A DNA stretch of 64,000 nucleotides from Pseudomonadota bacterium. GTDB taxonomy: Bacteria > Pseudomonadota > Gammaproteobacteria > Xanthomonadales > Xanthomonadaceae. Below the pieces are notes generated by a model. The model was given only the letters and a program-made list of their open reading frames with translations, did no database searches and was not told where the DNA came from. The stretch is taken from contig JAEWBY010000072.1 in assembly GCA_023390905.1 (NCBI GenBank), positions 1 to 64,000 on the forward strand, written 5' to 3'. The position numbers were made by a program, and so were the translations under genes. Shown here in pieces: positions 52,621 through 63,114 of this stretch (position 1 is its first letter; each line of letters opens with the position of its first letter).

Positions 52621-54278
52621 GCGCGCAACCGTTGTCTTCCGGACTGCGATCGATCCGCTCGGGCACGCCGGCATGGCTGCAACGCCGGCCGTCGGTCGGG
52701 ATCGAATCGCTGCTGGTGGCGGTGAGCCTCTACTTCTCGGTGTTCAGCAACGGCGCGTTCTGGCGCAACGTGATCGTGGCGCCGACGGTGCAGTGGCGCT
52801 TCGCGATCGGACTGTTCGTCATCATCACCGCGGTGCACGCGCTCCTGCTGGGCCTGCTGGTGTACCGCCGGCATGCACGGCCGATCCTGGCCGTGCTGAT
52901 CCTGCTCACCGCGCTGGTCACGCATTACATGAACAGTTATGGCGTCTATGTGGACGCCGACATGCTGCGCAACGTGCTGCACACCGACCGCAAGGAAACC
53001 GCCGACCTGCTCGGCTGGGGCCTGCTGTTGCCGGTGCTGTTCGCGAGCCTGCCGATCGCGCTGCTGTGGCGCATCGAGCTGCGGCCGCGTTCGTGGAAAC
53101 GCGCCATCGCCATGCGCACCGGATTTCTCACTGGCGCGTTGATCGTGGCCGGCATCGCGGCGATGGCCTGCTCGCAGGATCTTTCCTCGCTGATCCGCAA
53201 CCGCCGCGAGGTGCGCTATCTGGTGACGCCCGCCAACTATCTGGTGTCGCTCTCGCGCGTTCTCGTCGCCTCACCGCCCGGCACGCCGGTCGCACGCATT
53301 CGGATTGGCGAGGACGCGCACCAGCTTCCGGCCCCGGCCGGCCGCCGTCCGCGATTGCTGGTCATCGTGGTCGGTGAAACCGCGCGCGCCGCCAACTGGG
53401 GCCTCAACGGCTATGCACGGCAGACCACGCCGGAGCTGGCGCGCGCCAACGTCATCAACTTCGCCGACGTCTCCTCCTGCGGCAGCAGCACCGAGGTCTC
53501 GCTGCCGTGCATGTTCTCCCCGTACGGGCGGCACGATTACGATCAGAAGCGCATCCGCAGCCATGACTCGCTGTTGCACGTGCTCGAGCACGCCGGCATC
53601 CGCACCCTGTGGCGAGACAACCAGTCCGGCTGCAAGGACGTGTGCGACGGGCTCGCGATGCAGAACACGGGCGATGGCAAGGATCCCCGGCTCTGCAACG
53701 GCCGGCACTGCTTCGACGAGATCCTGCTGCGGGACCTGGATGCATCGATTCCGGCCGGGCCCGGGGATCGCGTCGTCGTGCTGCACATGCTGGGCAATCA
53801 TGGGCCGAATTACTTCGAGCGTTACCCGGCCGCGTTCCGCCACTTCACGCCGGTGTGCGAATCCAGTGAACTGGGCGACTGCGATCAGGCGTCCATCGTC
53901 AATGCCTACGACAATGCGCTGCTGTACACCGATCACGTGCTGGCTTCGACGATTGCCACGCTGTCGGCGCAGTCGCGTTATGACGCCGCGATGATCTACC
54001 TGTCCGATCACGGCGAGTCGCTGGGCGAGAAGGGCCTGTACCTGCACGGCATGCCGTACGCGATTGCGCCGTCCGAACAGATGCACGTGCCGATGGTGAT
54101 GTGGTTCTCGCCGGGTTTCGCCACCGGTGCTCGGCTCGATACCCGATGCCTGCGCGCTGAAGCACGCCAGGCGGCAAGCCAGGACAACCTGTTTCCGTCC
54201 GTGCTCGGCCTGATGGACGTGCGCACGCAACTCTACGAACGTGATCGCGATCTGTTCGCCGGTTGCCGGGCGGGGTGA
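52617..54278 (+). CDS. eptA: Phosphoethanolamine-lipid A transferase (EptA/MCR family)
   Basis: 553 residues. Five N-terminal membrane helices (about 27-200), then a periplasmic alkaline-phosphatase-fold domain: VIVVGETARAANWGLNGYAR (zinc Glu), CGSSTEVSLPCMFSP (nucleophilic Thr), HMLGNHGPNYFERYP, and LSDHGESLGEKGLYLHG (zinc Asp/His). It transfers phosphoethanolamine to lipid A and often gives polymyxin tolerance. The start is set by the ATGA overlap with PAP2. The pair of divergent regulator genes suggests PmrA-like control. Confidence 0.95.
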   Translation: MSAQPLSSGLRSIRSGTPAWLQRRPSVGIESLLVAVSLYFSVFSNGAFWRNVIVAPTVQWRFAIGLFVIITAVHALLLGLLVYRRHARPILAVLILLTALVTHYMNSYGVYVDADMLRNVLHTDRKETADLLGWGLLLPVLFASLPIALLWRIELRPRSWKRAIAMRTGFLTGALIVAGIAAMACSQDLSSLIRNRREVRYLVTPANYLVSLSRVLVASPPGTPVARIRIGEDAHQLPAPAGRRPRLLVIVVGETARAANWGLNGYARQTTPELARANVINFADVSSCGSSTEVSLPCMFSPYGRHDYDQKRIRSHDSLLHVLEHAGIRTLWRDNQSGCKDVCDGLAMQNTGDGKDPRLCNGRHCFDEILLRDLDASIPAGPGDRVVVLHMLGNHGPNYFERYPAAFRHFTPVCESSELGDCDQASIVNAYDNALLYTDHVLASTIATLSAQSRYDAAMIYLSDHGESLGEKGLYLHGMPYAIAPSEQMHVPMVMWFSPGFATGARLDTRCLRAEARQAASQDNLFPSVLGLMDVRTQLYERDRDLFAGCRAG

Positions 54279-54293
54279 AGTCGGCGGTCGCGC

Positions 54294-54959
54294 TCAGTCT
54301 TCTTCGGGTGGCAGCACGATACCATCCGGATCCACCGCCAGGCGCCCGGCCATCAACACGGCCTGGGTGCGGTTGGTGACGCCGAGCTTGCGCAGGATCG
54401 CCGTCACGTGCGCCTTGATGGTGGCTTCGGATACACCGAGGTCATAGGCAATCTGCTTGTTGAGCCGGCCGACGCCGAGCATCTGCAGCACGCGGAACTG
54501 CTGCGGCGTCAGATCGCGCAGGCGCTGCGCGATCTCGTGTTCGTCACGGCTGATGGCCGGCGCGTTGATCGCCTCGGCCGGCGCCCAGCGCTCGCCATCG
54601 AGCACGGCGCCAATGGCCTCGCCGATGGTGTCCGAGTCGGCGGACTTGGGAATGAAGCCAAGCGCGCCGTGATCCAAGGCGCGACGCATCACCGCCGGTT
54701 CCTCGCGCGCGGACACGATCACCACCGGCAGCTGCGGATGCAGCGCGCGCAGATGCACCAGCGCATTGAAGCCCTGCGCACCCGGCATGTTGAGATCCAT
54801 CAGCAGCAGATCCGCATCGGCGTGGGCATCCACCAGCGTGTAAAGCGCCTCGACGCTGTCGGCTTCATGCAACCGCACGCCGGGCAGCACGCGCTGCACC
54901 GCCGCGCGCAAGGCTTCGCGGAACAGCGGGTGATCATCGGCGATGAGCAGGGTGGGCAT
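54294..54959 (-). CDS. crbR: LuxR-type response regulator (CrbR/ErdR-like)
   Basis: 221 residues. Receiver: LIADDHPLFREALR, LLLMDLNMPG (phosphoacceptor), VSAREEP and GFIPKSAD (Lys); HTH: LTPQQFRVLQMLGVGRLNKQ, then IAYDLGVSEATIKAHVTAIL. The sequence and its position beside acs fit CrbR/ErdR, which activate acetyl-CoA synthetase genes downstream of the CrbS kinase. It lies directly upstream of acs on the same strand order (acs, then this gene at lower coordinates), separated by the heptamer repeat region. The convergent eptA stop is 15 bases away. Confidence 0.88.
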   Translation of the reverse strand: MPTLLIADDHPLFREALRAAVQRVLPGVRLHEADSVEALYTLVDAHADADLLLMDLNMPGAQGFNALVHLRALHPQLPVVIVSAREEPAVMRRALDHGALGFIPKSADSDTIGEAIGAVLDGERWAPAEAINAPAISRDEHEIAQRLRDLTPQQFRVLQMLGVGRLNKQIAYDLGVSEATIKAHVTAILRKLGVTNRTQAVLMAGRLAVDPDGIVLPPEED

Positions 54960-55053
54960 GTCGGGCGGAGGCTGGGACGGTGGAATGGAGACGGTAGCAG
55001 TTTGTCGATAACCGAGAGCCGGTGGCAGGGAGCCGCGGATCGAAAGTCCTCCA

Positions 55054-55084
55054 CCGGCTACCGGCTACCGGCTACCGGCTACCG
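55054..55084. repeat. Tandem heptamer CCGGCTA, four copies
   Basis: CCGGCTA is repeated four times without gaps (55054-55081) and followed by CCG. The upstream bases (AGCCGGTGG near 55020) are complementary to the array, so it can fold. It sits between the CrbR-like gene and acs, as a second heptamer locus with the same design as 35699-35747. Confidence 0.75.
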
Positions 55085-55130
55085 TCAACCAGCATACGGG
55101 TGCCGAGCGCGATCGTCTCCCCGGCCGGCC

Positions 55131-57074
<1,944 letters not shown>

Positions 57075-57396
57075 GGGTCCTCCCGGGACGATGATGCGTT
57101 GGACGAAGATGGATTCTGGCAAGAATTCCCGTTTCACTGCGAGCGATCGTGGCGATGAAGCGGGGTGCGCTGTGGCCGAGTTTGACGCAAACGGCCGTGC
57201 GGCATCGCAGCAACCAGCTTAGACGATCGTATTAAAACGCTGGGCGCGTCGTGATCGGCGCACGCGCAGGAGCCGTTTTTCAGCGGTCCGCGTGCGCCCG
57301 CCGCCGTCATTCGACTAATGGTGAATATGCGTTGCGATGACGCCGGGCAAGTCTCCGCGACGTGCTTCATCAGCGCATCGTTCAACGGGAGGGGTT
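57075..57396. other. Divergent regulatory gap between acs and the porin-permease pair
   Basis: No gene fits these 322 bases. The minus-strand side has the acs Shine-Dalgarno; the plus side has GGGAGGGG before the porin ATG. GTTTG-ACG-CAAAC (57180-57192) is a small perfect inverted repeat, and an AT-rich patch near 57226-57240 is the best candidate for a -10 region of acs. If a shared regulator acts here, this gap should contain its site. Confidence 0.5.
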
Positions 57397-58794
57397 ATGA
57401 CGACACGTTTATTGGCGAAGGCGCGGCGGCCGCTGGCTGCCGCGGTTCTGATCGCACTGGTCGCACCGGGCATGGCCTGGGCGCAGACCGCGAAGGAGAA
57501 AGCGCTCGAGGCCCGCGTGGCCGAGCTCGAGCGGCAGGTGCAGCTGCTGCTGAGCGCGCAGCAACAGCAGCAGGGCCAGATCACGCAGGCACAGACGCAG
57601 ATCACCGAGGTCAAGACCGCGCAGGCGCAGGCCCCCGCGGCGCCGGCCGGCAAGCAGCCGATCCAGAGCACCACCATCACCACCGCCGCCAATCCCGGCA
57701 CGGTGTTCTCGTATGGCGGCTTCATCAAGCTCGATGCCATGGCCACCGACACCAGCGACGGCCGAATCGCCGACGGTTCTTCCGGACGCCTGTTCTACGT
57801 GCCCAGCACGATCCCGGTGGGTGGCGCGACCGCCGATGGCGGCGATCCGTACACCGATTTCCATGCGCAGTTCTCGCGCTTCTGGCTGAGCGCCGACAAC
57901 ACCACCGACAACGGCGACAAGTTCAAGGCCTACGTGGAGATGGATTTCTTCGGCGGCGGCAGCAATGCGCTGGCCGGCAACGAGATCGCCACCAACACCT
58001 ACGCCGTCACGCTGCGCCAGGCCTACGTGAGCTGGAACAACTGGCTGGCCGGCCAGACCTGGTCGAACTTCCAGGACACGGCCGCGCTGCCGGATGCGGT
58101 GGATTTCGTCGGCGTCACCGACGGCACCACTTTCGTGCGGCAGGCGCAGGTGCGCTACACGAAGGGGCCGTGGTCGTTCTCGGCGGAAAACCCGCAGACC
58201 ACGTTGCAGTCGTATGCACCGCTCGCCACCGCGGCCGGCGCACGCACCAGCACCGGCGACAACGTGATGCCGGATCTGACCGCGCGCTACAACATCAAGG
58301 GCGACTGGGGCCACTTCTCGGTCGCCGCGCTGCTGCGCCAGTTCAAGTCCGCCGGCAACACCGCCTCGGGCGGCGCGGTAAGCGTGTCGGGCAAGTTCAA
58401 TCTCGGCGCCCACGATGACATCCGTTACATGGCCAACGCCGGCAGCGGCATCGGCCGCTACATGGCTTTCGGCCTGGGCAGCGATGTCATGCAGGAAGCC
58501 AACGGCGACATCGAGGCGCTCGACGGCTACGGCGGCTTCGTCGCCTGGCGCCATGTGTTCAGTCCAAAGCTGCGCAGCAACGTGATGTATTCGGCGGCGC
58601 ACTTCGACAACGACCCCGGTCTGATCGGTTGGGGCGTGACAGAACGTTCGCAGTCCTACCACCTCAACCTGATCTACTCGCCGTTCCCGAAACTGGACAT
58701 CGGCGCGGAGGTCGGCTGGGGCCAGCGTTCGCTCGAGGATGATCGCGAAGGCGACATCAAACGTCTGCAAACCACCGTCAAGTACTCGTTCTGA
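57397..58794 (+). CDS. DcaP-type trimeric outer-membrane porin
   Basis: 465 residues. Signal peptide MTTRLLAKARRPLAAAVLIA..., then a coiled coil (KEKALEARVAELERQVQLLL, then SAQQQQQGQITQAQTQ) and a 16-strand-like beta domain (YGGFIKLDAMATDTSDGRIA; FHAQFSRFWLSADNT; DFFGGGSNALAGNE) ending in the terminal Phe of KYSF. These fit DcaP/LF-type porins, which in Acinetobacter take up dicarboxylates. The permease gene follows eight bases after the stop, so the pair can move a small organic acid across both membranes. Confidence 0.88.
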   Translation: MTTRLLAKARRPLAAAVLIALVAPGMAWAQTAKEKALEARVAELERQVQLLLSAQQQQQGQITQAQTQITEVKTAQAQAPAAPAGKQPIQSTTITTAANPGTVFSYGGFIKLDAMATDTSDGRIADGSSGRLFYVPSTIPVGGATADGGDPYTDFHAQFSRFWLSADNTTDNGDKFKAYVEMDFFGGGSNALAGNEIATNTYAVTLRQAYVSWNNWLAGQTWSNFQDTAALPDAVDFVGVTDGTTFVRQAQVRYTKGPWSFSAENPQTTLQSYAPLATAAGARTSTGDNVMPDLTARYNIKGDWGHFSVAALLRQFKSAGNTASGGAVSVSGKFNLGAHDDIRYMANAGSGIGRYMAFGLGSDVMQEANGDIEALDGYGGFVAWRHVFSPKLRSNVMYSAAHFDNDPGLIGWGVTERSQSYHLNLIYSPFPKLDIGAEVGWGQRSLEDDREGDIKRLQTTVKYSF

Positions 58795-58802
58795 GGGGAA
58801 CC

Positions 58803-60464
58803 ATGAACGCGACCATCATCAAGCACACGCCCGCGGGTGAACTGACCCGCGGCCACAAGAAAGTCATCTTCGCTTCCAGCCTCGGCACCGTCTTCGAGTG
58901 GTACGACTTCTATCTGTACGGCTCGCTGGCGGCGATCATCGCCAAGCAGTTCTTCAGCGGCGTCAACGAGACCACCGGCTTCATCTTCGCGCTGCTCGCG
59001 TTCGCGGCCGGTTTCGCGGTGCGTCCGTTCGGTGCGGCATTCTTCGGCAGCCTGGGCGATCGCATCGGCCGCAAGTACACCTTCCTGGTCACCATCGTGA
59101 TCATGGGCCTGTCGACGTTCATCGTCGGCGTGTTGCCGAACTACGCATCAATCGGCGTGGCCGCGCCGGTCATCCTGATCGTCCTGCGGTTGCTGCAGGG
59201 CCTGGCGCTGGGTGGCGAATACGGCGGCGCGGCGACCTACGTGGCCGAGCATGCACCCAACGGCAAGCGCGGTCTGTACACGAGCTTCATCCAGACCACC
59301 GCCACGCTGGGCCTGTTCCTCTCGCTGCTGGTGATCCTCGGCTGCCGCGTTTCACTGGGCACCGAGGCATTCGAAGCCTGGGGCTGGCGCATTCCGTTCC
59401 TGGTGTCGATCGTGCTGCTCGGCGTGTCGGTGTGGATCCGCATGCAGCTGAGCGAATCGCCGCTGTTCCAGCAGATGAAGTCCGAAGGCAAAGGTTCCAA
59501 GAAGCCCTTCCGTGACAGCCTGAAGGGCGGCAACCTCAAGCTGATGCTGCTGGTGCTGCTCGGCGCGACCGCCGGCCAGGCGGTGGTGTGGTACGGCGGC
59601 CAGTTCTATTCGCTGTTCTTCATGACGCAGGCGCTGAAGGTCGATGCGACCACCGCCAACCTGCTGATTGCCGGCGCGCTGGCGCTCGCCACGCCGTTCT
59701 TCATCTTCTTCGGCTGGCTGTCCGATCGCATCGGCCGCAAGAAGATCATTCTCGCCGGCTGCCTGCTGGCCGCGGTGACCTACTTCCCGATCTTCAAGGG
59801 ACTGACGCACTACGCCAATCCGGGTGTCGAAGAAGCCCGCGCCAAGTCACCGGCGGTGGTGATCGCCGATCCGGCCACGTGCAGCTTCCAGTTCGATCCG
59901 GCCGGCGTGCGCAAGTTCACCAGTTCCTGCGACGTCGCCACCGCCGCGCTCACCAAGGCCGGCGTGCCGTACACCGTGCAGGCGGCTCCGGCCGGCTCGC
60001 TGGCGAAGGTGGAAGTGGGCGGACAGGGCGTGGATTCGTACGAAGCCGCCGGTCTGTCGAAGGATGATGCGAAAGCCGCAGGCACCGATCTGGGCGGGCG
60101 CCTGAAGACCGCCCTGACCGCCGCCGGTTATCCGGAAAAGGCCGACCCGGCCCGCATCAACATCCCGATGACGCTGTTCCTGCTGTGGGTGCTGGTGATC
60201 TACGTGACGATGGTCTACGGGCCGATCGCGGCGTATCTGGTCGAACTGTTCCCGACCCGCATCCGCTACACCTCGATGTCGCTGCCGTACCACATCGGCA
60301 ACGGCTGGTTCGGCGGATTCCTCCCGGCGATCTCCTTCGCCCTGGTGGCCGGCACCGGCAACATGTACTACGGCCTGTGGTATCCGATCGGCATCGCGGT
60401 GATGACGCTGGTGATCGGCGCGCTGTTCTTGCGCGAAACCAAGGATGTGGATATCACGGCGTAA
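58803..60464 (+). CDS. MHS-family metabolite:H+ symporter (MFS) with periplasmic insert
   Basis: 553 residues, 12 predicted helices. FEWYDFYLYGSLAAIIAKQF is the MHS signature of helix 1, and GLALGGEYGGAATYVAEHAP and DRIGRKYTF/DRIGRKKII are the usual loops. About 110 residues (roughly 335-450) between helices 9 and 10 form an extra domain with two Cys (ATCSFQFDP...FTSSC) that faces the periplasm. Relatives such as ShiA, ProP and KgtP lack so large an insert. The substrate is unknown; the position beside acs and the porin suggests a short organic acid. Confidence 0.9.
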   Translation: MNATIIKHTPAGELTRGHKKVIFASSLGTVFEWYDFYLYGSLAAIIAKQFFSGVNETTGFIFALLAFAAGFAVRPFGAAFFGSLGDRIGRKYTFLVTIVIMGLSTFIVGVLPNYASIGVAAPVILIVLRLLQGLALGGEYGGAATYVAEHAPNGKRGLYTSFIQTTATLGLFLSLLVILGCRVSLGTEAFEAWGWRIPFLVSIVLLGVSVWIRMQLSESPLFQQMKSEGKGSKKPFRDSLKGGNLKLMLLVLLGATAGQAVVWYGGQFYSLFFMTQALKVDATTANLLIAGALALATPFFIFFGWLSDRIGRKKIILAGCLLAAVTYFPIFKGLTHYANPGVEEARAKSPAVVIADPATCSFQFDPAGVRKFTSSCDVATAALTKAGVPYTVQAAPAGSLAKVEVGGQGVDSYEAAGLSKDDAKAAGTDLGGRLKTALTAAGYPEKADPARINIPMTLFLLWVLVIYVTMVYGPIAAYLVELFPTRIRYTSMSLPYHIGNGWFGGFLPAISFALVAGTGNMYYGLWYPIGIAVMTLVIGALFLRETKDVDITA

Positions 60465-60486
60465 TCGGCCTGGAAGGATGATGCAG

Positions 60487-60519
60487 AGAAACGCCGGCGG
60501 AAGCCGGCGTTTCTTTTTG
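60487..60519 (+). terminator. Intrinsic terminator after the permease gene
   Basis: AGAAACGCCGGC (60487-60498) pairs perfectly with GCCGGCGTTTCT around GGAA, and a T run follows. Confidence 0.92.
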
Positions 60520-60609
60520 TCGGGATTCGAGAGAGTGAGCCGGAAGCAGGAACTCGCACGAAGGCGGTTGCCAGAGCCTCGGTCGTTTGCCGCCACGCAG
60601 GCCCGTCCG

Positions 60610-60662
60610 CTGGACGCATGCATGGCACCGCATGCGGTAGGTCAACCAGCATGCGTTCCTTA
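60610..60662. repeat. Inverted repeat with GCATGC core
   Basis: GGACGCATGC near 60610 is complementary (one mismatch) to GCATGCGTTCC ending near 60662; the same GCATGC core occurs again between. It lies in a 226-base gap (60465-60690) with no gene. Confidence 0.35.
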
Positions 60663-60690
60663 TTGAATCCCGCACAGCTCGCTGCACGCC

Positions 60691-61020
60691 CTACTGCGGC
60701 GGCGCCGCAAGCTCCCGCGCATCGAGGTAGCCGTCGCGATTGACGTCCTGCCTGGCGAACGTCGCCGACAGGCGCTTGCGGTGTTCTTCGCGCGTGAGCG
60801 GCGCGCCCTTGCCGCCGGGTTGTTCCTGCGGCGACAGCACGCCATCGCGGTTCGCATCGCGTGCATCGAACGCGTAGCTCATCCAGTCGAGGAATTCGAT
60901 CCGGTTGATGCGGCCGTCGCCGTCGGCATCCATCCGCGCGAGATAGTCGGTCGTCGCATTGACCTGCGCGTGCGCGACGATGGTCGGCAAGGACAACGCG
61001 GCGAGTAGAAGGATCCGCAT
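60691..61020 (-). CDS. Secreted EF-hand protein
   Basis: 109 residues. Signal peptide MRILLLAALSLPTIVAHAQ, then three EF-hand-like calcium loops: DADGDGRINRIEF, DANRDGVLSPQE and DVNRDGYLDARE. Linkers are short and basic. Bacterial periplasmic calcium-binding proteins of this type are common in Xanthomonadaceae, with no known partner. Starts farther upstream (61077) would lose the signal peptide. Confidence 0.85.
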   Translation of the reverse strand: MRILLLAALSLPTIVAHAQVNATTDYLARMDADGDGRINRIEFLDWMSYAFDARDANRDGVLSPQEQPGGKGAPLTREEHRKRLSATFARQDVNRDGYLDARELAAPPQ

Positions 61021-61134
61021 GCCCGTCATTCCCTGCGCCGCGGCATGCTGGAGCAGGTGCATGAGCGCCGCCCACATCGCGCCGAAGCCGGCACGCGCAT
61101 GTCGCCAGAATCCACTTCCAGCATGCGCGCCGGA

Positions 61135-62334
61135 TCAGCCGGCAAGCGCATACCCCTTCAGCCGCGCCGAATACTCCTGCAGGGCGCGGATGCCGCTGGC
61201 TTCGGCGTCATGGCACCAGGCCTCCAGGGCTTTCAGACGCTCGGCGGCGTCATGGCTGCGTGCTTCCAGCAGCGCGGACAGGCGCGCGCGATGTTCGACC
61301 AGGGTGCGCATGCGCGGACGCTGCGCGACCCACTGCCGCAACTGCTCGCGCGCATCCGGCTTGAGCCAGCGGCCGTCATCGACGAGACCGCGCCGCAGTT
61401 TGCGCGGCAGCAGCGCACGCAGCTTCGCGCCCGCCTGCGCGGCCTCCTCGCGCAGCGCCGGCGTGAACACGTTGCGCTGGTAATCGGTCATGGCCTGGAA
61501 GCGATGCGACAGCAGCGCCTTCAACGTATCGGCATCGGGCACGGCGATGTTCGGGCGGATGTCGAGGCTGGGCGCCACGCGCAGCACTCTGGCCAGGCGC
61601 AGTTTCTCCAGCACGCGGATCGCGGCCCAGCCGATGTCGAATTCCCAGCGCCGCATCGAGAAGCGCGCCGAACTCGGGAAGGCATGATGGTTGTTGTGCA
61701 GTTCCTCGCCGCCAATCCAGAACGCCCACGGTGTCAGGTTGGTGGAGGTATCGGCCGACTCGAAGTTGCGATACCCCCACCAGTGTCCGAGCCCGTTCAC
61801 CACGCCGGCGGCCCAGAACGGAATCCACGCCATCTGCACGGCCCACAGCGCCACGCCGGGCAGGCCGAACAGCAGCGCGTTGATCAGCAGCAGCGCCACC
61901 GGCCCCAGATTGGCGTGCGGAGTATAAAGATGCCGCTCGATCCAGTCCTCCGGCGCGCCCTTGCCGTACTGCTCGATGTCGGCCCGCTGCCAGCGCGCTT
62001 CGCGATACAGCTCCACGCCGCGCCAGAACACGTTGCCGATGCCCTTGACCTGCGGGCTGTGCGGATCCTCTTCGGTTTCCACCCGCGCGTGGTGCTTGCG
62101 ATGGATGGCGACCCACTCGCGCGTGATCATCGACGTGGTGAGCCAGGTCCAGAAGCGGAAGAAATGATTCAGCGCCGGATGGAAATCCACGCCGCGATGC
62201 GCCTGGCTGCGATGCAGGTACAGGGTCACCGAGAAAATCGTGAGCTGGGTGAAGACCAGCAGGATCAGCAGCATTCCCCACACGCCTGGGTCGGTCAGGC
62301 CACCGGTGAGGAAGCGAAGCAGTGAATCGGACAT
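61135..62334 (-). CDS. Fatty acid desaturase (membrane di-iron, acyl-CoA type)
   Basis: 399 residues. The three His boxes are HRSQAH, HRKHH and ELHNNHH, with four membrane helices between them (for example WGMLLILLVFTQLTIFSVTL). This is the delta-9 desaturase family that unsaturates acyl chains, important for membrane fluidity in the cold. The C-terminal 130 residues (RNVFTPALREEAAQAGAKLR onward) are helical and unusual in length for a bacterial desaturase. The start MSDSLLRFLTGGLTD is chosen because the longer reading has no conserved residues. Confidence 0.93.
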   Translation of the reverse strand: MSDSLLRFLTGGLTDPGVWGMLLILLVFTQLTIFSVTLYLHRSQAHRGVDFHPALNHFFRFWTWLTTSMITREWVAIHRKHHARVETEEDPHSPQVKGIGNVFWRGVELYREARWQRADIEQYGKGAPEDWIERHLYTPHANLGPVALLLINALLFGLPGVALWAVQMAWIPFWAAGVVNGLGHWWGYRNFESADTSTNLTPWAFWIGGEELHNNHHAFPSSARFSMRRWEFDIGWAAIRVLEKLRLARVLRVAPSLDIRPNIAVPDADTLKALLSHRFQAMTDYQRNVFTPALREEAAQAGAKLRALLPRKLRRGLVDDGRWLKPDAREQLRQWVAQRPRMRTLVEHRARLSALLEARSHDAAERLKALEAWCHDAEASGIRALQEYSARLKGYALAG

Positions 62335-62523
62335 GGCAGGCTCGGCTGGCCCGTGGGGGGATGCGGGCCCGCTCCCATCATGCGGGCATGGGATGACGAT
62401 TTCACCCGACGCCGGCGCATGGACGCACAAGCCTTGGCCGGCGTCACAGTTGCGGCGCGGACCAACGCGGCCGGCCTTCAGCTTCGGCGCGGCGCCAGCG
62501 CGCTCTGCACCGCGATGTGCGCT

Positions 62524-63048
62524 TCAGCCCGCCGGCGTTGCAGCGGTGATTTCTTCGCGCAGGATGCGCTGGATGTCGTTGACGATGCGTTCCAGTGAAT
62601 GCTCGCCGTAGCCAAGGTGACGGGCCGCGATGCGACCCTGGCGATCGATGATCCACAGGTTCGGGTAGGCCCGCACATCGTAGGCCTGCGCGATGTCGCC
62701 GCTGCGATCACGCACGAGCAGCGTCCGGTAGCCGCGCATCTGCCGTGTCATCTGGCGGTACACGTCGTTCGGATCCTGCACGTTCACGGCGATGACCTGC
62801 AGCCACTGATCGCCCACCTTCTGCTGCAGGGCTTCGAGCACCGGCAGTTCCTTCAGGCATTGCGGACACCACGACGCCCAGAAGGTCACGATCACCAGCT
62901 TGCCCCGGTACGCCGACAGATCGACTATCTTGCCGTCCTTGTCCTTGCCCAGTTGCACCGGCGCGGCGTCGCCGATGGCCGGTGCCTGCGCGAAGGACGT
63001 GGAAACAGACAACCACCCCAGCACGAGGGCGAGCAGGACACGGCGCAT
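62524..63048 (-). CDS. TlpA/ResA-type thiol-disulfide oxidoreductase
   Basis: 174 residues. Signal peptide MRRVLLALVLGWLSVSTSFA, then a thioredoxin-like domain with active site WASWCPQCLKELP (CPQC), and YPNLWIIDRQGRIAARHLG with the cis-Pro. Periplasmic TlpA-like proteins supply reducing power to other thiol proteins, such as apocytochrome c. GGAGG precedes the ATG. It lies close to the desaturase gene and is divergent from the ABC gene. Confidence 0.9.
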   Translation of the reverse strand: MRRVLLALVLGWLSVSTSFAQAPAIGDAAPVQLGKDKDGKIVDLSAYRGKLVIVTFWASWCPQCLKELPVLEALQQKVGDQWLQVIAVNVQDPNDVYRQMTRQMRGYRTLLVRDRSGDIAQAYDVRAYPNLWIIDRQGRIAARHLGYGEHSLERIVNDIQRILREEITAATPAG

Positions 63049-63114
63049 TCGGGTTTCCTCCCTGAACCAGCCTTGCAGTCTAGCGGCCCCGACCGTGCCC
63101 CGAAAGCAATCGCG

